A program made the position numbers and the translations under genes. A stretch of DNA of 64,000 bases from Arthrobacter ulcerisalmonis. Its GTDB lineage: Bacteria > Actinomycetota > Actinomycetes > Actinomycetales > Micrococcaceae. Location of the stretch: the NCBI RefSeq assembly GCF_900609065.1, contig NZ_UXAU01000038.1, positions 124,001 through 188,000 of the forward strand, given 5' to 3'. Of the stretch, positions 54,105 to 62,584 are shown in pieces (the stretch's first letter is position 1; the number at the start of each line of letters is the position of its first letter). The notes under the pieces are model-generated. The model was not told the DNA's origin. It saw only the letters and a list, made by a program, of their open reading frames with translations, and made no database searches.

Positions 54105-55441
54105 GCCCCTACCAGGTTTTGGCCACAGACCCGCAGGACGTCGCCGTTGATGCCGCCCGCGGCGTCACTGGCCAGGAAGGCGATGGTCTCCGCGACGTCG
54201 GTGGGCAGCCCGCCTTGCTGGAGTGAGTTGAGCCGACGGCCAATTTCCCGCACGGCGAAGGGAATCCGCGCCGTCATGTCCGTTTCGATGAATCCCGGAG
54301 CGACGGCGTTGATGCTGCCACCATGGTTGGCCAGCAGGGGCGCTGTGGCTCGCACCATGCCGATCACACCGCCCTTGGAGGTGGCGTAGTTGGTCTGCCC
54401 TCGGTTTCCGGCAATACCGCTGGTGGACGCAACCGAGACGATCCGCGGTGACGAACGGAAATGCGGCGAGGCGAGCAGCGCCTCGTTGATCCTGAGCTGC
54501 GCGGCGATGTTGATGCCGATGACCGAGTCCCATTTCTGCTGGTCCATGTTGGCCAGGAGCTTGTCCCGGGTAATGCCCGCATTGTGGACCACAATATCCA
54601 GCCGGCCATGGCGTTGAACGGCGTGATCGATAATGCGCTGGCCGGCGTCGGGTGCGGTGACATCGAGCTGCAGGGTGGTTCCCCGGACCTCGTTGGCCAC
54701 AGCGGCCAGGTGATCTCCCGCCGCGGGGACGTCCACCACGATGAGCGTGGCACCGTCGCGGGCCAGAGTCCGGGCAATCTGGGCACCGATGCCGCGGGCG
54801 GCGCCCGTGACGACGGCGATCCGACCTTCCAGCGGGCGTTCCGGCTGGGGCGGCAGGACGCCGTCGTTCGTGGAAACGGTGAGGAACTGGCCGTCCACAA
54901 ACGCCGAACGGCCGGAAAGGAGGAACCTGATGGCTGCCAGCGCGCTGGGGCTGCCGGGCTGCACGCTGTCGGCGAGGAGTACGCCGTTGCCGGTGGCACC
55001 GGCCCTGAGCTCCTTCGCCAGCGACCGGACAAAGCCGTCAATGCCCTGCCGGGCTGCGGCGACCGGGGGTGTGTCAGCGGCCGTGGCGGGCCGGGACACG
55101 GTGATGACCCGACCGCTCGGGGCCAGGTCACGCAGGGAGGCGGCAGCGGTCAGGATCGGTTTGGCCAACCCCTCGGGTGACTCGACGGCGTCCAGGACCA
55201 GGATGATGGCCCCCAATTTTTCCCGTGGAACGGCGTGCCGGCGGACATCGAGTTCCCAGCCGAGCAACGCCGAGGCAAGGCTGTCGGCGCCAGCCGTATC
55301 ACCTTGGACCAGAATGGGGCCTGTGATCAGCGGTTGTCCTGGTTGATAGCGCCGCAGCACTGCTGGCTGCGGGAGCCCCAATTTCTTGGCGATATTCCGG
55401 CCCAGGCCCTGGTTGACCAGGTTGCTGTACGTGTCAGTCAT
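54101..55441 (-). CDS. High-molecular-weight 3-oxoacyl-thioester reductase (FabG4-like)
   Basis: A 446-residue short-chain dehydrogenase with an extra N-terminal flavodoxin-like domain (residues about 1-205), as in mycobacterial FabG4. The C-terminal SDR has IAVVTGAARGIGAQIA (cofactor), VHNAGIT, Ser in VSVASTSG and the catalytic YATSK in GQTNYATSKGGVIGMV. FabG4 reduces 3-oxoacyl-CoA with NADH. Between thiolase and MaoC genes, in one operon; with them it could run fatty-acid chain elongation or beta-oxidation. Confidence 0.92.
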   Translation of the reverse strand: MTDTYSNLVNQGLGRNIAKKLGLPQPAVLRRYQPGQPLITGPILVQGDTAGADSLASALLGWELDVRRHAVPREKLGAIILVLDAVESPEGLAKPILTAAASLRDLAPSGRVITVSRPATAADTPPVAAARQGIDGFVRSLAKELRAGATGNGVLLADSVQPGSPSALAAIRFLLSGRSAFVDGQFLTVSTNDGVLPPQPERPLEGRIAVVTGAARGIGAQIARTLARDGATLIVVDVPAAGDHLAAVANEVRGTTLQLDVTAPDAGQRIIDHAVQRHGRLDIVVHNAGITRDKLLANMDQQKWDSVIGINIAAQLRINEALLASPHFRSSPRIVSVASTSGIAGNRGQTNYATSKGGVIGMVRATAPLLANHGGSINAVAPGFIETDMTARIPFAVREIGRRLNSLQQGGLPTDVAETIAFLASDAAGGINGDVLRVCGQNLVGA

Positions 55442-55450
55442 TGGTTGCCC

Positions 55451-56806
55451 CTAGAGTGATTCGAGAAGTGCTACGACGCCTTGGCCACCTGCAGCGCAGA
55501 CCGAAATGAGGCCGCGGGCCGGACGGCCGCCGGTGCTGCCCTTCTGCTGCAGCAGCTTGGCCAGCGAGGCCACGATACGGCCCCCGGTGGCGGCGAAGGG
55601 GTGCCCTGCTGCGAGTGAGGAGCCGTGGACGTTCAGCCGGCTGCGATCAATACTGCCGAAGGCGCCAGGTAGGCCCAGCCGGGTCTTGCCGAATTCTTCG
55701 TCCTCCCAGGCAGCGAGGGTGCTGAGCACCGTTGACGCGAAGGCCTCATGGATCTCGACGTAGTCGATATCTGCCAGCGTGAGTCCGTTGCGGGCCAGGA
55801 GTCGAGGGACGGCGAAGGCAGGCGCCATCAGCAAGCCGTCCTTGCCGTGCACAAAGTCAACGGCAGCGGCCTCGGAGTCGACGAACGCCGCAAGCTTGGG
55901 CAGGTCGTGGGCATCTGCCCAGTCCTCGGAGCCCAGCAGGACGGTGGCTGCACCGTCGGTGAGGGGGGTCGAGTTTCCGGCAGTCATGGTGGCAGTGGCG
56001 CCAAGGCTCTTCCCAAAAACTGGCTTCAGGGTGCTGAGTTTTTCCAGCGTGGTGTCAGCCCGCATGTTGCCGTCCCGCGACAGGCCCCGGTACGGGGTCA
56101 CCAGGTCATCGAAGAACCCTGCCTGGTACGCTGCGGCCAAATTGCGGTGGCTGTTGAAGGCAAGTTCATCCTGAGCCTCACGGGTAATCCCCCACTGCGC
56201 GGTGGTCAACGCCTGGTGCTCACCCATGGACAGGCCGGTGCGCGGCTCCCCGGTTCCCGGCGCCAACGGAGCAAGGTCCTTGGGCCGCAGGCGTGTCAGG
56301 ATCTGCAACCGCTGTGGGAGGGTCTTGGCCCGGTTCAGGTCGAGGATCACCTCGCGCAGGCCCTCACTGACCACCACTGGCGCATCCGATGCCGAGTCCA
56401 CACCGCCGGCGATTGCCGAATCGATCTGGCCCAGCTTGATCTTGTTGGCAAGCCCGGCCACTGTTTCCAGCCCCGTGGCGCACGCCTGCTGCAGGTCATA
56501 GGCCGGAGTTTCCGCCGACAGGGCAGAGCCCAGGACGGCTTCCCGGGTCAGGTTGAAGTCGCGGCTGTGCTTGAGGACAGCACCAGCAGCGACCTCGCCG
56601 ATGCGCTGGTCCTGCAGGCCAAAGCGGGCAATGAGCCCGTCAAGGGCGGCGGTCAGCATGTCCTGGTTCGAGGACTTGGCGTAGGCACCGCCGGAACGGG
56701 CGAAGGGGATCCTGTTGCCACCGACAATGACGGCTCGGCGGACAGTGGTGGGCGCTGCAGCTCCAACTTCGGTGGAGCCTGCGGTGGACGGTCCGGCGGT
56801 GGACAT
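55451..56806 (-). CDS. Thiolase (acetyl-CoA C-acyltransferase, FadI/FadA2 type)
   Basis: A 451-residue thiolase. The acylated Cys is in DLQQACATGLETVAGLANKI, the His in VHGSSLAAGHPFAATGGRIV, and the second Cys in LISVCAAGGQGVVALLES; the loop VEIHEAFASTVLS is also typical. It catalyses the last step of beta-oxidation (or the reverse). The ATG has GAGGAG upstream. Its promoter region faces the tetR operator at 56836-56866, suggesting control by that regulator. Confidence 0.94.
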   Translation of the reverse strand: MSTAGPSTAGSTEVGAAAPTTVRRAVIVGGNRIPFARSGGAYAKSSNQDMLTAALDGLIARFGLQDQRIGEVAAGAVLKHSRDFNLTREAVLGSALSAETPAYDLQQACATGLETVAGLANKIKLGQIDSAIAGGVDSASDAPVVVSEGLREVILDLNRAKTLPQRLQILTRLRPKDLAPLAPGTGEPRTGLSMGEHQALTTAQWGITREAQDELAFNSHRNLAAAYQAGFFDDLVTPYRGLSRDGNMRADTTLEKLSTLKPVFGKSLGATATMTAGNSTPLTDGAATVLLGSEDWADAHDLPKLAAFVDSEAAAVDFVHGKDGLLMAPAFAVPRLLARNGLTLADIDYVEIHEAFASTVLSTLAAWEDEEFGKTRLGLPGAFGSIDRSRLNVHGSSLAAGHPFAATGGRIVASLAKLLQQKGSTGGRPARGLISVCAAGGQGVVALLESL

Positions 56807-56835
56807 GGAATCTCCTCTGATTACGAGCGGTTACC

Positions 56836-56866
56836 GATACCCAGCGTACCTGATACGCTGAGTATC
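56836..56866. promoter_or_regulatory. Palindromic operator abutting the tetR start codon
   Basis: Arms GATACCCAGCGTA (56836-56848) and TACGCTGAGTATC (56854-56866) match at 12 of 13 positions around a 5-nt centre. The right arm contains the -10 TACGCT (56854-56859), 7 nt before the GTG. Confidence 0.8.
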
Positions 56867-57553
56867 GTGAACATCTCCGAATCAGTGGCCGCCCCTGCCA
56901 CCGGCACCAGCTCCGATGGGCGTTCGTCCCGGTGGCAAAACCACCGCGAGGAACGCCGTCGGGAACTGATCAAGCAGGCCCGCCGCGCAGTCCACGCATT
57001 GGGTAGCGATGCTTCCATGGAGGACATTGCTGCCGATGCGGGGACGTCAAAATCAGTGTTCTACCGTTACTTCGGTGACAAGGCAGGACTGCAGCAGGCC
57101 GTCGGCGAGGTGGTGCTCCGGCAAATGCAACACCGCATCCACGATGCCGCCCAGGGCGCCCAGACGCCGCGTGAGGGTTTGTTCGCCATGGTGTCGGCGT
57201 ACCTGCAGATGGCGGAAACCAGCCCCAATGTCTACACGTTTGTCACCCGCTACGGCGTAGGCGAACCAGACTCCACGCCAGGATCAGCTGCAGCGCCGGG
57301 CGCGCTCGGGCACTTCTTCGACGCGATTGCCGACATGATCGCCCAGCCCATGCGCATCCACCTTGGTGCGGACCAGGACGATGTCCTGGGCTACTGGCCC
57401 AAGGCCGCTATTGGCCTGGTCCGGAACGCCGGTGAGCAGTGGCTGGGAACGCCCAACTCCCCCGCCAAACCCGGCCAGGAGGCCATGGCCCGCCAGATCA
57501 CCGCCTGGCTGTGCGTCGGCGTGGCCGCTGAACGTTCAACACCCCGCCCTTAG
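56867..57553 (+). CDS. TetR family regulator of the fatty-acid module
   Basis: A 228-residue repressor starting at GTG (VNISESVAAPATG). The helix-turn-helix SDASMEDIAADAGTSKSVFYRYFGDKAGLQQAVGE lies at residues about 46-80, and the C-terminal domain (LFAMVSAYLQMAETSPNVYTFVTRYG) is typical of TetR ligand pockets. It is divergent from thiolase-FabG-MaoC and 47 nt upstream of the acyl-CoA oxidase gene, so it probably represses all of them until a fatty acyl ligand binds. A longer plus-strand reading through 55748 is rejected. Confidence 0.9.
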   Translation: MNISESVAAPATGTSSDGRSSRWQNHREERRRELIKQARRAVHALGSDASMEDIAADAGTSKSVFYRYFGDKAGLQQAVGEVVLRQMQHRIHDAAQGAQTPREGLFAMVSAYLQMAETSPNVYTFVTRYGVGEPDSTPGSAAAPGALGHFFDAIADMIAQPMRIHLGADQDDVLGYWPKAAIGLVRNAGEQWLGTPNSPAKPGQEAMARQITAWLCVGVAAERSTPRP

Positions 57554-57600
57554 GGCCGGATTCAACCAACGACTTGTCAACACCAACGAAGGACAGCGAC

Positions 57601-59721
57601 ATGACCGAAGTAGTGGACCGCTCCGACTCCAGCACCACCTCGAAAACAGCCAGCACCTCGGCGTCCGCAGCCATAGTAGGTGCGGCCGGGACCCCCGCCG
57701 TCGACGTTGCAGCGCTGGGCGAGCAACTCCTGGGTAAGTGGGCCGCGATCCGGCACCAAGCCCGGGACCTCGCTGGCCAGCCGGAACTCCACAAGATCGA
57801 GGGCCAGCATCACACCGAGCACCGCGCCCGGGTCAGCAACCAACTCCAGTTCCTGGTGGACCACCGCGCCGTACACCGCGCCTTCCCGGCTCACCTGGGT
57901 GGCGGTGACGATCACGGCGGCAACATCGCAGGCTTTGAGGAACTGGTGGTGGCTGACCCGTCGCTGCAGATCAAGGCGGGCGTGCAGTGGGGGCTGTTCG
58001 GCTCGGCAGTGATGCACCTTGGCACCGATGAGCACCACCGGCAGTGGCTTCCCGGCATCATGGACATGACCATCCCCGGCTGCTTCGCCATGACGGAAAC
58101 CGGCCACGGCTCCGATGTGGCGAGCATCGCCACCACGGCCAGCTACGACACCGACAGCCAAGAGTTTGTCCTGCACACCCCATTCCGGGCCGCCTGGAAG
58201 GACTACATCGGCAACGCAGCGATCGACGGCCTGGCCGCCGTCGTCTTTGCCCAGCTGATCACCCAGGGCGTCAACCACGGCGTCCATGCCTTCTACGTTG
58301 AGCTCCGCGACCCGGTCAGCAAGGAGTTCCGGCCGGGCATTGGTGGCGAGGATGACGGCATCAAGGGCGGCCTGAACGGGATCGACAACGGCAGGCTGCA
58401 CTTCACCAACGTGCGGGTCCCCCGCGCCAACCTGCTCAATCGCTACGGCAACGTGGCAGCAGACGGCACGTACACCTCGTCCATCCAGAGCCCCGGGCGC
58501 AGGTTCTTCACCATGCTCGGCACGCTGGTCCAGGGCCGGGTTTCTCTCGACGGTGCCGCTGTGGCTGCCTCCAAGCTGGCTTTGAAGGCCGCCATCCAGT
58601 ACGCCTCCGAACGCCGCCAGTTCAATGCCTCTTCCAGCACCGATGAAGAGGTGCTGTTGGACTACCAGCGGCACCAGAAACGTCTCTTCACCCGTCTGGC
58701 CACCACCTACGCCGGCAGCTTTGCGCACGAGGAACTGCTGCAGAAGTTCGACGACGTCTTTTCCGGCGCGCACGACACGGATGAGGACCGCCAGGATCTG
58801 GAAACCCTCGCGGCGGCGCTGAAGCCGCTGAGCACCTGGCACGCCCTCGACACCCTGCAGGAATGCCGCGAAGCGTGCGGCGGCGCAGGGTTCCTGATCG
58901 AGAACCGGTTCGCCTCCCTCCGCGCTGACCTGGACGTCTACGCCACGTTTGAAGGCGACAACACCGTGCTGCTCCAGCTGGTTGCCAAGCGCCTGCTGGG
59001 TGACTATGCCAAGGAATTCCGGAATGTCGATTTCGGCGTCTTGGCCCGCTTCGTGGTGGGCCAGGCCACCGGAGCGGCGATCCACCGCACCGGCCTGCGC
59101 CAGGTGGCCCAGTTCGTTGCGGACAACGGCTCCGTGCAGAAGGCAGCCATCGCGCTTCGGGACGAGGCAGGCCAGCGGGCGCTGCTGACCGACCGGGTGG
59201 AAACCATGGTTGCTGAAATGGCCACTGCGTTGAAGGGCAGCAACAAACTCTCCCAGGCGCAGGGGGCGGCACTGTTCAATCAGCATCAGAATGAGCTGAT
59301 CGATGCTGCCCAGGCTCATGCTGAGCTGCTGCAGTGGGAGGCTTTCACGGCCGCTCTGACCAAGGTCAAGGACCCCGGTACAGCCCAGGTCCTGACCTGG
59401 CTCCGCGATCTTTTCGGCCTCTCGCTGATCGAAAAGAACCTGTCCTGGTACCTCATGAACGGCCGGCTCTCCATGCAGCGCGGCCGCACCGTGGGTGACT
59501 ACATCAACCGGTTGCTGGTCAAGATTCGGCCGCACGCCCTGGACCTGGTGGACGCTTTTGGCTACGGCGAGGAGCACGTCCGCTCCGCGATTGCCACCGG
59601 CGCGGAGAAGGTACGCCAGGACGAGGCCCGCGCCTACTTCCGTAACCAGCGTGCCAATGGCCAAGCTCCGGTGGATGAGAAGGTCCTGATTGCGCGCGCC
59701 GCGGGTGCCCGCACGGCCTGA
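57601..59721 (+). CDS. Acyl-CoA oxidase/dehydrogenase family protein
   Basis: A 706-residue flavoprotein, much longer than typical dehydrogenases (about 380-600). The middle domain has PGCFAMTETGHGSDVASIATTASYD; the C-terminal half includes ACGGAGFLIENRFASLRADLDVYATFEGDNTVLLQLVAKRLL, where the Glu in FEGDN is the catalytic base of acyl-CoA oxidases. It is therefore more like a peroxisomal-type oxidase that passes electrons to oxygen. ATG 57601 follows GAAGGAC. Same direction as tetR. Confidence 0.88.
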   Translation: MTEVVDRSDSSTTSKTASTSASAAIVGAAGTPAVDVAALGEQLLGKWAAIRHQARDLAGQPELHKIEGQHHTEHRARVSNQLQFLVDHRAVHRAFPAHLGGGDDHGGNIAGFEELVVADPSLQIKAGVQWGLFGSAVMHLGTDEHHRQWLPGIMDMTIPGCFAMTETGHGSDVASIATTASYDTDSQEFVLHTPFRAAWKDYIGNAAIDGLAAVVFAQLITQGVNHGVHAFYVELRDPVSKEFRPGIGGEDDGIKGGLNGIDNGRLHFTNVRVPRANLLNRYGNVAADGTYTSSIQSPGRRFFTMLGTLVQGRVSLDGAAVAASKLALKAAIQYASERRQFNASSSTDEEVLLDYQRHQKRLFTRLATTYAGSFAHEELLQKFDDVFSGAHDTDEDRQDLETLAAALKPLSTWHALDTLQECREACGGAGFLIENRFASLRADLDVYATFEGDNTVLLQLVAKRLLGDYAKEFRNVDFGVLARFVVGQATGAAIHRTGLRQVAQFVADNGSVQKAAIALRDEAGQRALLTDRVETMVAEMATALKGSNKLSQAQGAALFNQHQNELIDAAQAHAELLQWEAFTAALTKVKDPGTAQVLTWLRDLFGLSLIEKNLSWYLMNGRLSMQRGRTVGDYINRLLVKIRPHALDLVDAFGYGEEHVRSAIATGAEKVRQDEARAYFRNQRANGQAPVDEKVLIARAAGARTA

Positions 59722-59750
59722 CCCGGCCAATCCACGGCTGGGATAAGGAA

Positions 59751-59794
59751 CGACGACGGCGCCGCACCCTGTGAAGGGGGCGGCGCCGTCGTCG
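59751..59794. terminator. Bidirectional terminator between acyl-CoA oxidase and glgA genes
   Basis: A perfect 15-bp stem (59751-59765 with 59780-59794) with an inner CCCT/AGGG extension. Confidence 0.85.
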
Positions 59795-59803
59795 GTTCTT
59801 CAG

Positions 59804-61009
59804 TCAGTCCTTCGTAGGCAGCACCGAACGGTAGACCTCGAGGGTGGTTTCGGTGATCGATTCCCAGGAGAAGTGCTTCTCGGCGCGGGCCCGACCGGCC
59901 TCACCCATGGCGCGGGCACGGGCAGGATCAGACACTACCTCGATCAAGGCGGCAGCAAACTCGCTGACGAACTTTTCCGGGTCCAGTGGCGTGCCGGTTC
60001 CGTCCGTGACCTGCTCCAGCTCCACCAGGAGGCCGGTTTCGCCGTGCTGGACCACTTCCGGGATGCCGCCGGTAGCGCTGGCCACCACGGCAGCCCCACA
60101 CGCCATCGCCTCAAGGTTGACGATGCCGAGCGGCTCGTAGATGGACGGGCACGCGAATGCGGTTGCGTGGCTCAGCACCTGGATGAGCTCGTTGCGGGGC
60201 AGCATCCGTTCGATCAGCACCACACCGGTGCGCTGTTCCTGCAGCTCCGCGATGAGGCGGGCGGTCTCGGCTGCCAGTTCGGGCGTGTCGGCGGCGCCGA
60301 GGCACAGCACCACCTGGACGTCTGCCGGGAGTTTGGCGGCAGCGCGCAACAGGTACGGGACGCCCTTCTGCCGGGTGTTACGGCCCACGAAGACCACGCT
60401 TGGCTTTTCCGGGTCGATGCCCAGCGCGCGGATGGCGTCGCTGCTTTCGTCCCGGTTCCACATCTCTACGTCAATGCCGTTGTGGACCACCCGCACCTTG
60501 GCAGGGTCAACGTCCGGGTAGCTGCGCAGGATGTCTTGGCGCATGCCCTCGGAGACGGCGATGATGGCGGCGGCGGCCTCGTAGGCGGTCTTCTCCACCC
60601 ATGATGAAACGGCGTAGCCGCCACCGAGCTGCTCGGCTTTCCATGGCCGGAGCGGCTCCAGGCTGTGGGCGCTGAGGACGTGCGGGATGCCGTGCAGCAG
60701 CGACGCCAGGTGGCCTGCCATGTTGGCGTACCAGGTGTGCGAGTGCACTAAGTCCGCCCCGGCAACGTCTGGCACGATCCGGAGGTCAACCCCGAGCGTC
60801 TGTACGGCGGGATTGGCGCCGCCAAGCTCGTCGGGCACGGCGTAGGAGGTCACCCCGGCGCCGTGATAATCGTTGTCGCGGGGGGCTCCGAACGCACGAA
60901 CCTGCAGTTCAACGTGCTTACTAAGCACCCTGCTCAGTTCGGCGACGTGGACGCCGGCGCCTCCGTAGATCTCGGGCGGGAACTCTTTTGTCACAATGTC
61001 TATTCGCAC
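59804..61009 (-). CDS. glgA: Actinobacterial glycogen synthase / maltose-1-phosphate synthase
   Basis: A 401-residue GT4 transferase. The N-terminus MRIDIVTKEFPPEIYGGAGVHVAELSRVL and the donor-site region FACPSIYEPLGIVNLEAMACGAAVVASATGGIPEVV are typical. Actinobacterial members (also called GlgM) join ADP-glucose to glucose-1-phosphate to make maltose-1-phosphate for the GlgE route; older annotation says glycogen synthase. GTG start (VRIDIV); TACCTT lies 7 nt upstream, though AGGTGA could serve as a ribosome site. Divergent from glgC. Confidence 0.93.
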   Translation of the reverse strand: MRIDIVTKEFPPEIYGGAGVHVAELSRVLSKHVELQVRAFGAPRDNDYHGAGVTSYAVPDELGGANPAVQTLGVDLRIVPDVAGADLVHSHTWYANMAGHLASLLHGIPHVLSAHSLEPLRPWKAEQLGGGYAVSSWVEKTAYEAAAAIIAVSEGMRQDILRSYPDVDPAKVRVVHNGIDVEMWNRDESSDAIRALGIDPEKPSVVFVGRNTRQKGVPYLLRAAAKLPADVQVVLCLGAADTPELAAETARLIAELQEQRTGVVLIERMLPRNELIQVLSHATAFACPSIYEPLGIVNLEAMACGAAVVASATGGIPEVVQHGETGLLVELEQVTDGTGTPLDPEKFVSEFAAALIEVVSDPARARAMGEAGRARAEKHFSWESITETTLEVYRSVLPTKD

Positions 61010-61016
61010 ATCACCT

Positions 61017-61022
61017 AAGGTA
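61017..61022 (-). promoter_or_regulatory. Possible -10 box of glgA
   Basis: TACCTT on the minus strand, 7 nt before the GTG at 61009. Confidence 0.35.
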
Positions 61023-61109
61023 GTCCTTCAGGCTTATCTGTTCTAGTGTGAAGGGGTCCGGGGCAACCGGACTGTTTGGGGAGTTACGAAGGTGTACAGG
61101 AGCGACCAC

Positions 61110-62507
61110 ATGCCGTTGAACAAAAGAGTTTTGGCAATCGTCCTCGCGGGTGGCGAGGGCAACCGATTAATGCCACTCACGGCGGATCGGGCCAAACCAG
61201 CAGTACCCTTCGCAGGCAGTTATCGCCTGATTGACTTTGCGCTTTCGAACTTGGTGAACTCGCGCTATCTGCAGATTGTGGTGCTGACGCAGTACAAGTC
61301 GCACAGCCTTGACCGGCACATCTCGGAAACGTGGCGGATGTCCACGCAGCTGGGCAACTACATTGCCTCGGTGCCCGCGCAGCAGCGCGTCGGCAAGAGC
61401 TGGTTCCTCGGCAGCGCCAACGCGATCTACCAGTCTTTGAACCTGATCCACGACGCCAAACCCGACATTGTTGTTGTGGTGGGCGCCGACCACGTGTACC
61501 GGATGGACTTCTCGCAGATGGTGGCGCAGCACGTCAACAGCGGCGCCAAAGCAACTGTCGCGGCAGTGCGCCAGCCGCTGTCCATGGCTGACCAGTTCGG
61601 TGTGATCGAAGTGGACCAGAACGATCCGCAGAAGATCTCGGCGTTCGTAGAGAAGCCCTCCAGCACCCCTGGCCTCGCCGCAGATCCGACCCAGTTCCTG
61701 GCCTCCATGGGCAACTACGTCTTTGACGCCGATGCGTTGGTGGACGCCCTCCGGGTGGACGCCGAGCGGTTGGACACCAAGCACGACATGGGTGGGGACA
61801 TCATTCCCTACTTCGTGAACCAGGGCGAGGCCGGAGTGTACGACTTCACCCTCAACGAGATTCCCGGCTCCACCGAGCGCGACCGGACGTACTGGCGGGA
61901 CGTTGGCACCATTGACTCCTTCTACGACGCGCACATGGACTTGATTTCCCCGTTGCCCGTGTTCAACCTGTACAACTCCGCGTGGCCCATCTACACCCGG
62001 CAGACCACCTCCCCGCCGGCCAAGTTTGTCCGCGGCCAGAACGACACCGTGGGAACTGCACTGGACTCCATCGTGGCGAACGGTGTGCTCATCTCCGGTG
62101 GTGTGGTGGAAGGCTCGGTCCTCTCCAACGACGTCCGGGTCAGCTCCGGCAGCCGCGTCACCGACTCCGTCCTCATGGACAACGTGATCATCGGTGAAGG
62201 CGCCGTGATCAAGCGGGCCATCCTGGACAAGAACGTCAAGGTTCCTGCCGGTGCCACCATTGGGCTCGACGCCGATCTGGACCGAGCGCGCGGGTTCAAG
62301 GTCACCGAATCCGGCATCACCGTCCTGGCCAAGGGGCAACTGGTTCCGGAGCCGGATGATGCTGAGCGTCAGCTCGCCGCCCAGAACCTGCCGTTGATTC
62401 CCAACTCGCTCCGGTTTGCCACCGAAAAGAACGCCGAACTGCGTGAATCGGTGGACAAGATTGCCGGCAACCATGTAGAAGCAGGACAAGCGGCCGGCCT
62501 GTCCTAG
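61110..62507 (+). CDS. glgC: Glucose-1-phosphate adenylyltransferase
   Basis: Makes ADP-glucose, the committed donor for glycogen and maltose-1-phosphate synthesis. The 465-residue protein has [32 protein letters not shown], the [10 protein letters not shown] site, and a C-terminal left-handed beta-helix with hexapeptide repeats ([36 protein letters not shown]) used for allostery. The ATG at 61110 follows AGGAG by 7 nt and replaces a GTG reading at 61092. Divergent from glgA. Confidence 0.96.
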   Translation: MPLNKRVLAIVLAGGEGNRLMPLTADRAKPAVPFAGSYRLIDFALSNLVNSRYLQIVVLTQYKSHSLDRHISETWRMSTQLGNYIASVPAQQRVGKSWFLGSANAIYQSLNLIHDAKPDIVVVVGADHVYRMDFSQMVAQHVNSGAKATVAAVRQPLSMADQFGVIEVDQNDPQKISAFVEKPSSTPGLAADPTQFLASMGNYVFDADALVDALRVDAERLDTKHDMGGDIIPYFVNQGEAGVYDFTLNEIPGSTERDRTYWRDVGTIDSFYDAHMDLISPLPVFNLYNSAWPIYTRQTTSPPAKFVRGQNDTVGTALDSIVANGVLISGGVVEGSVLSNDVRVSSGSRVTDSVLMDNVIIGEGAVIKRAILDKNVKVPAGATIGLDADLDRARGFKVTESGITVLAKGQLVPEPDDAERQLAAQNLPLIPNSLRFATEKNAELRESVDKIAGNHVEAGQAAGLS

Positions 62508-62517
62508 CACCTGCCCG

Positions 62518-62558
62518 AAAGGCCGGGGCGTGGCAGCTGATGCCCCGCCCCGGCCTTT
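62518..62558 (+). terminator. Terminator after glgC
   Basis: A 13-bp perfect stem (62518-62530 with 62546-62558) ending in TTT. Confidence 0.85.
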
Positions 62559-62571
62559 GCTGTGCAGGCTG

Positions 62572-62577
62572 TAAAAT
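62572..62577 (+). promoter_or_regulatory. -10 box of the leaderless SDR transcript
   Basis: TAAAAT, 7 nt before the ATG at 62585, just after the glgC terminator. Confidence 0.55.
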
Positions 62578-62584
62578 TGATCCA

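Noticed and set aside
55748..56866. Upstream extension of the tetR frame on the plus strand
   Set aside because: It lies antisense to the thiolase gene. The operator and the -10 box fix the real start at 56867.
57577..59730. 717-codon open frame on the minus strand
   Set aside because: It mirrors the acyl-CoA oxidase gene, which has clear motifs. High third-position GC keeps the antisense frame open, and the product has no recognisable domain.
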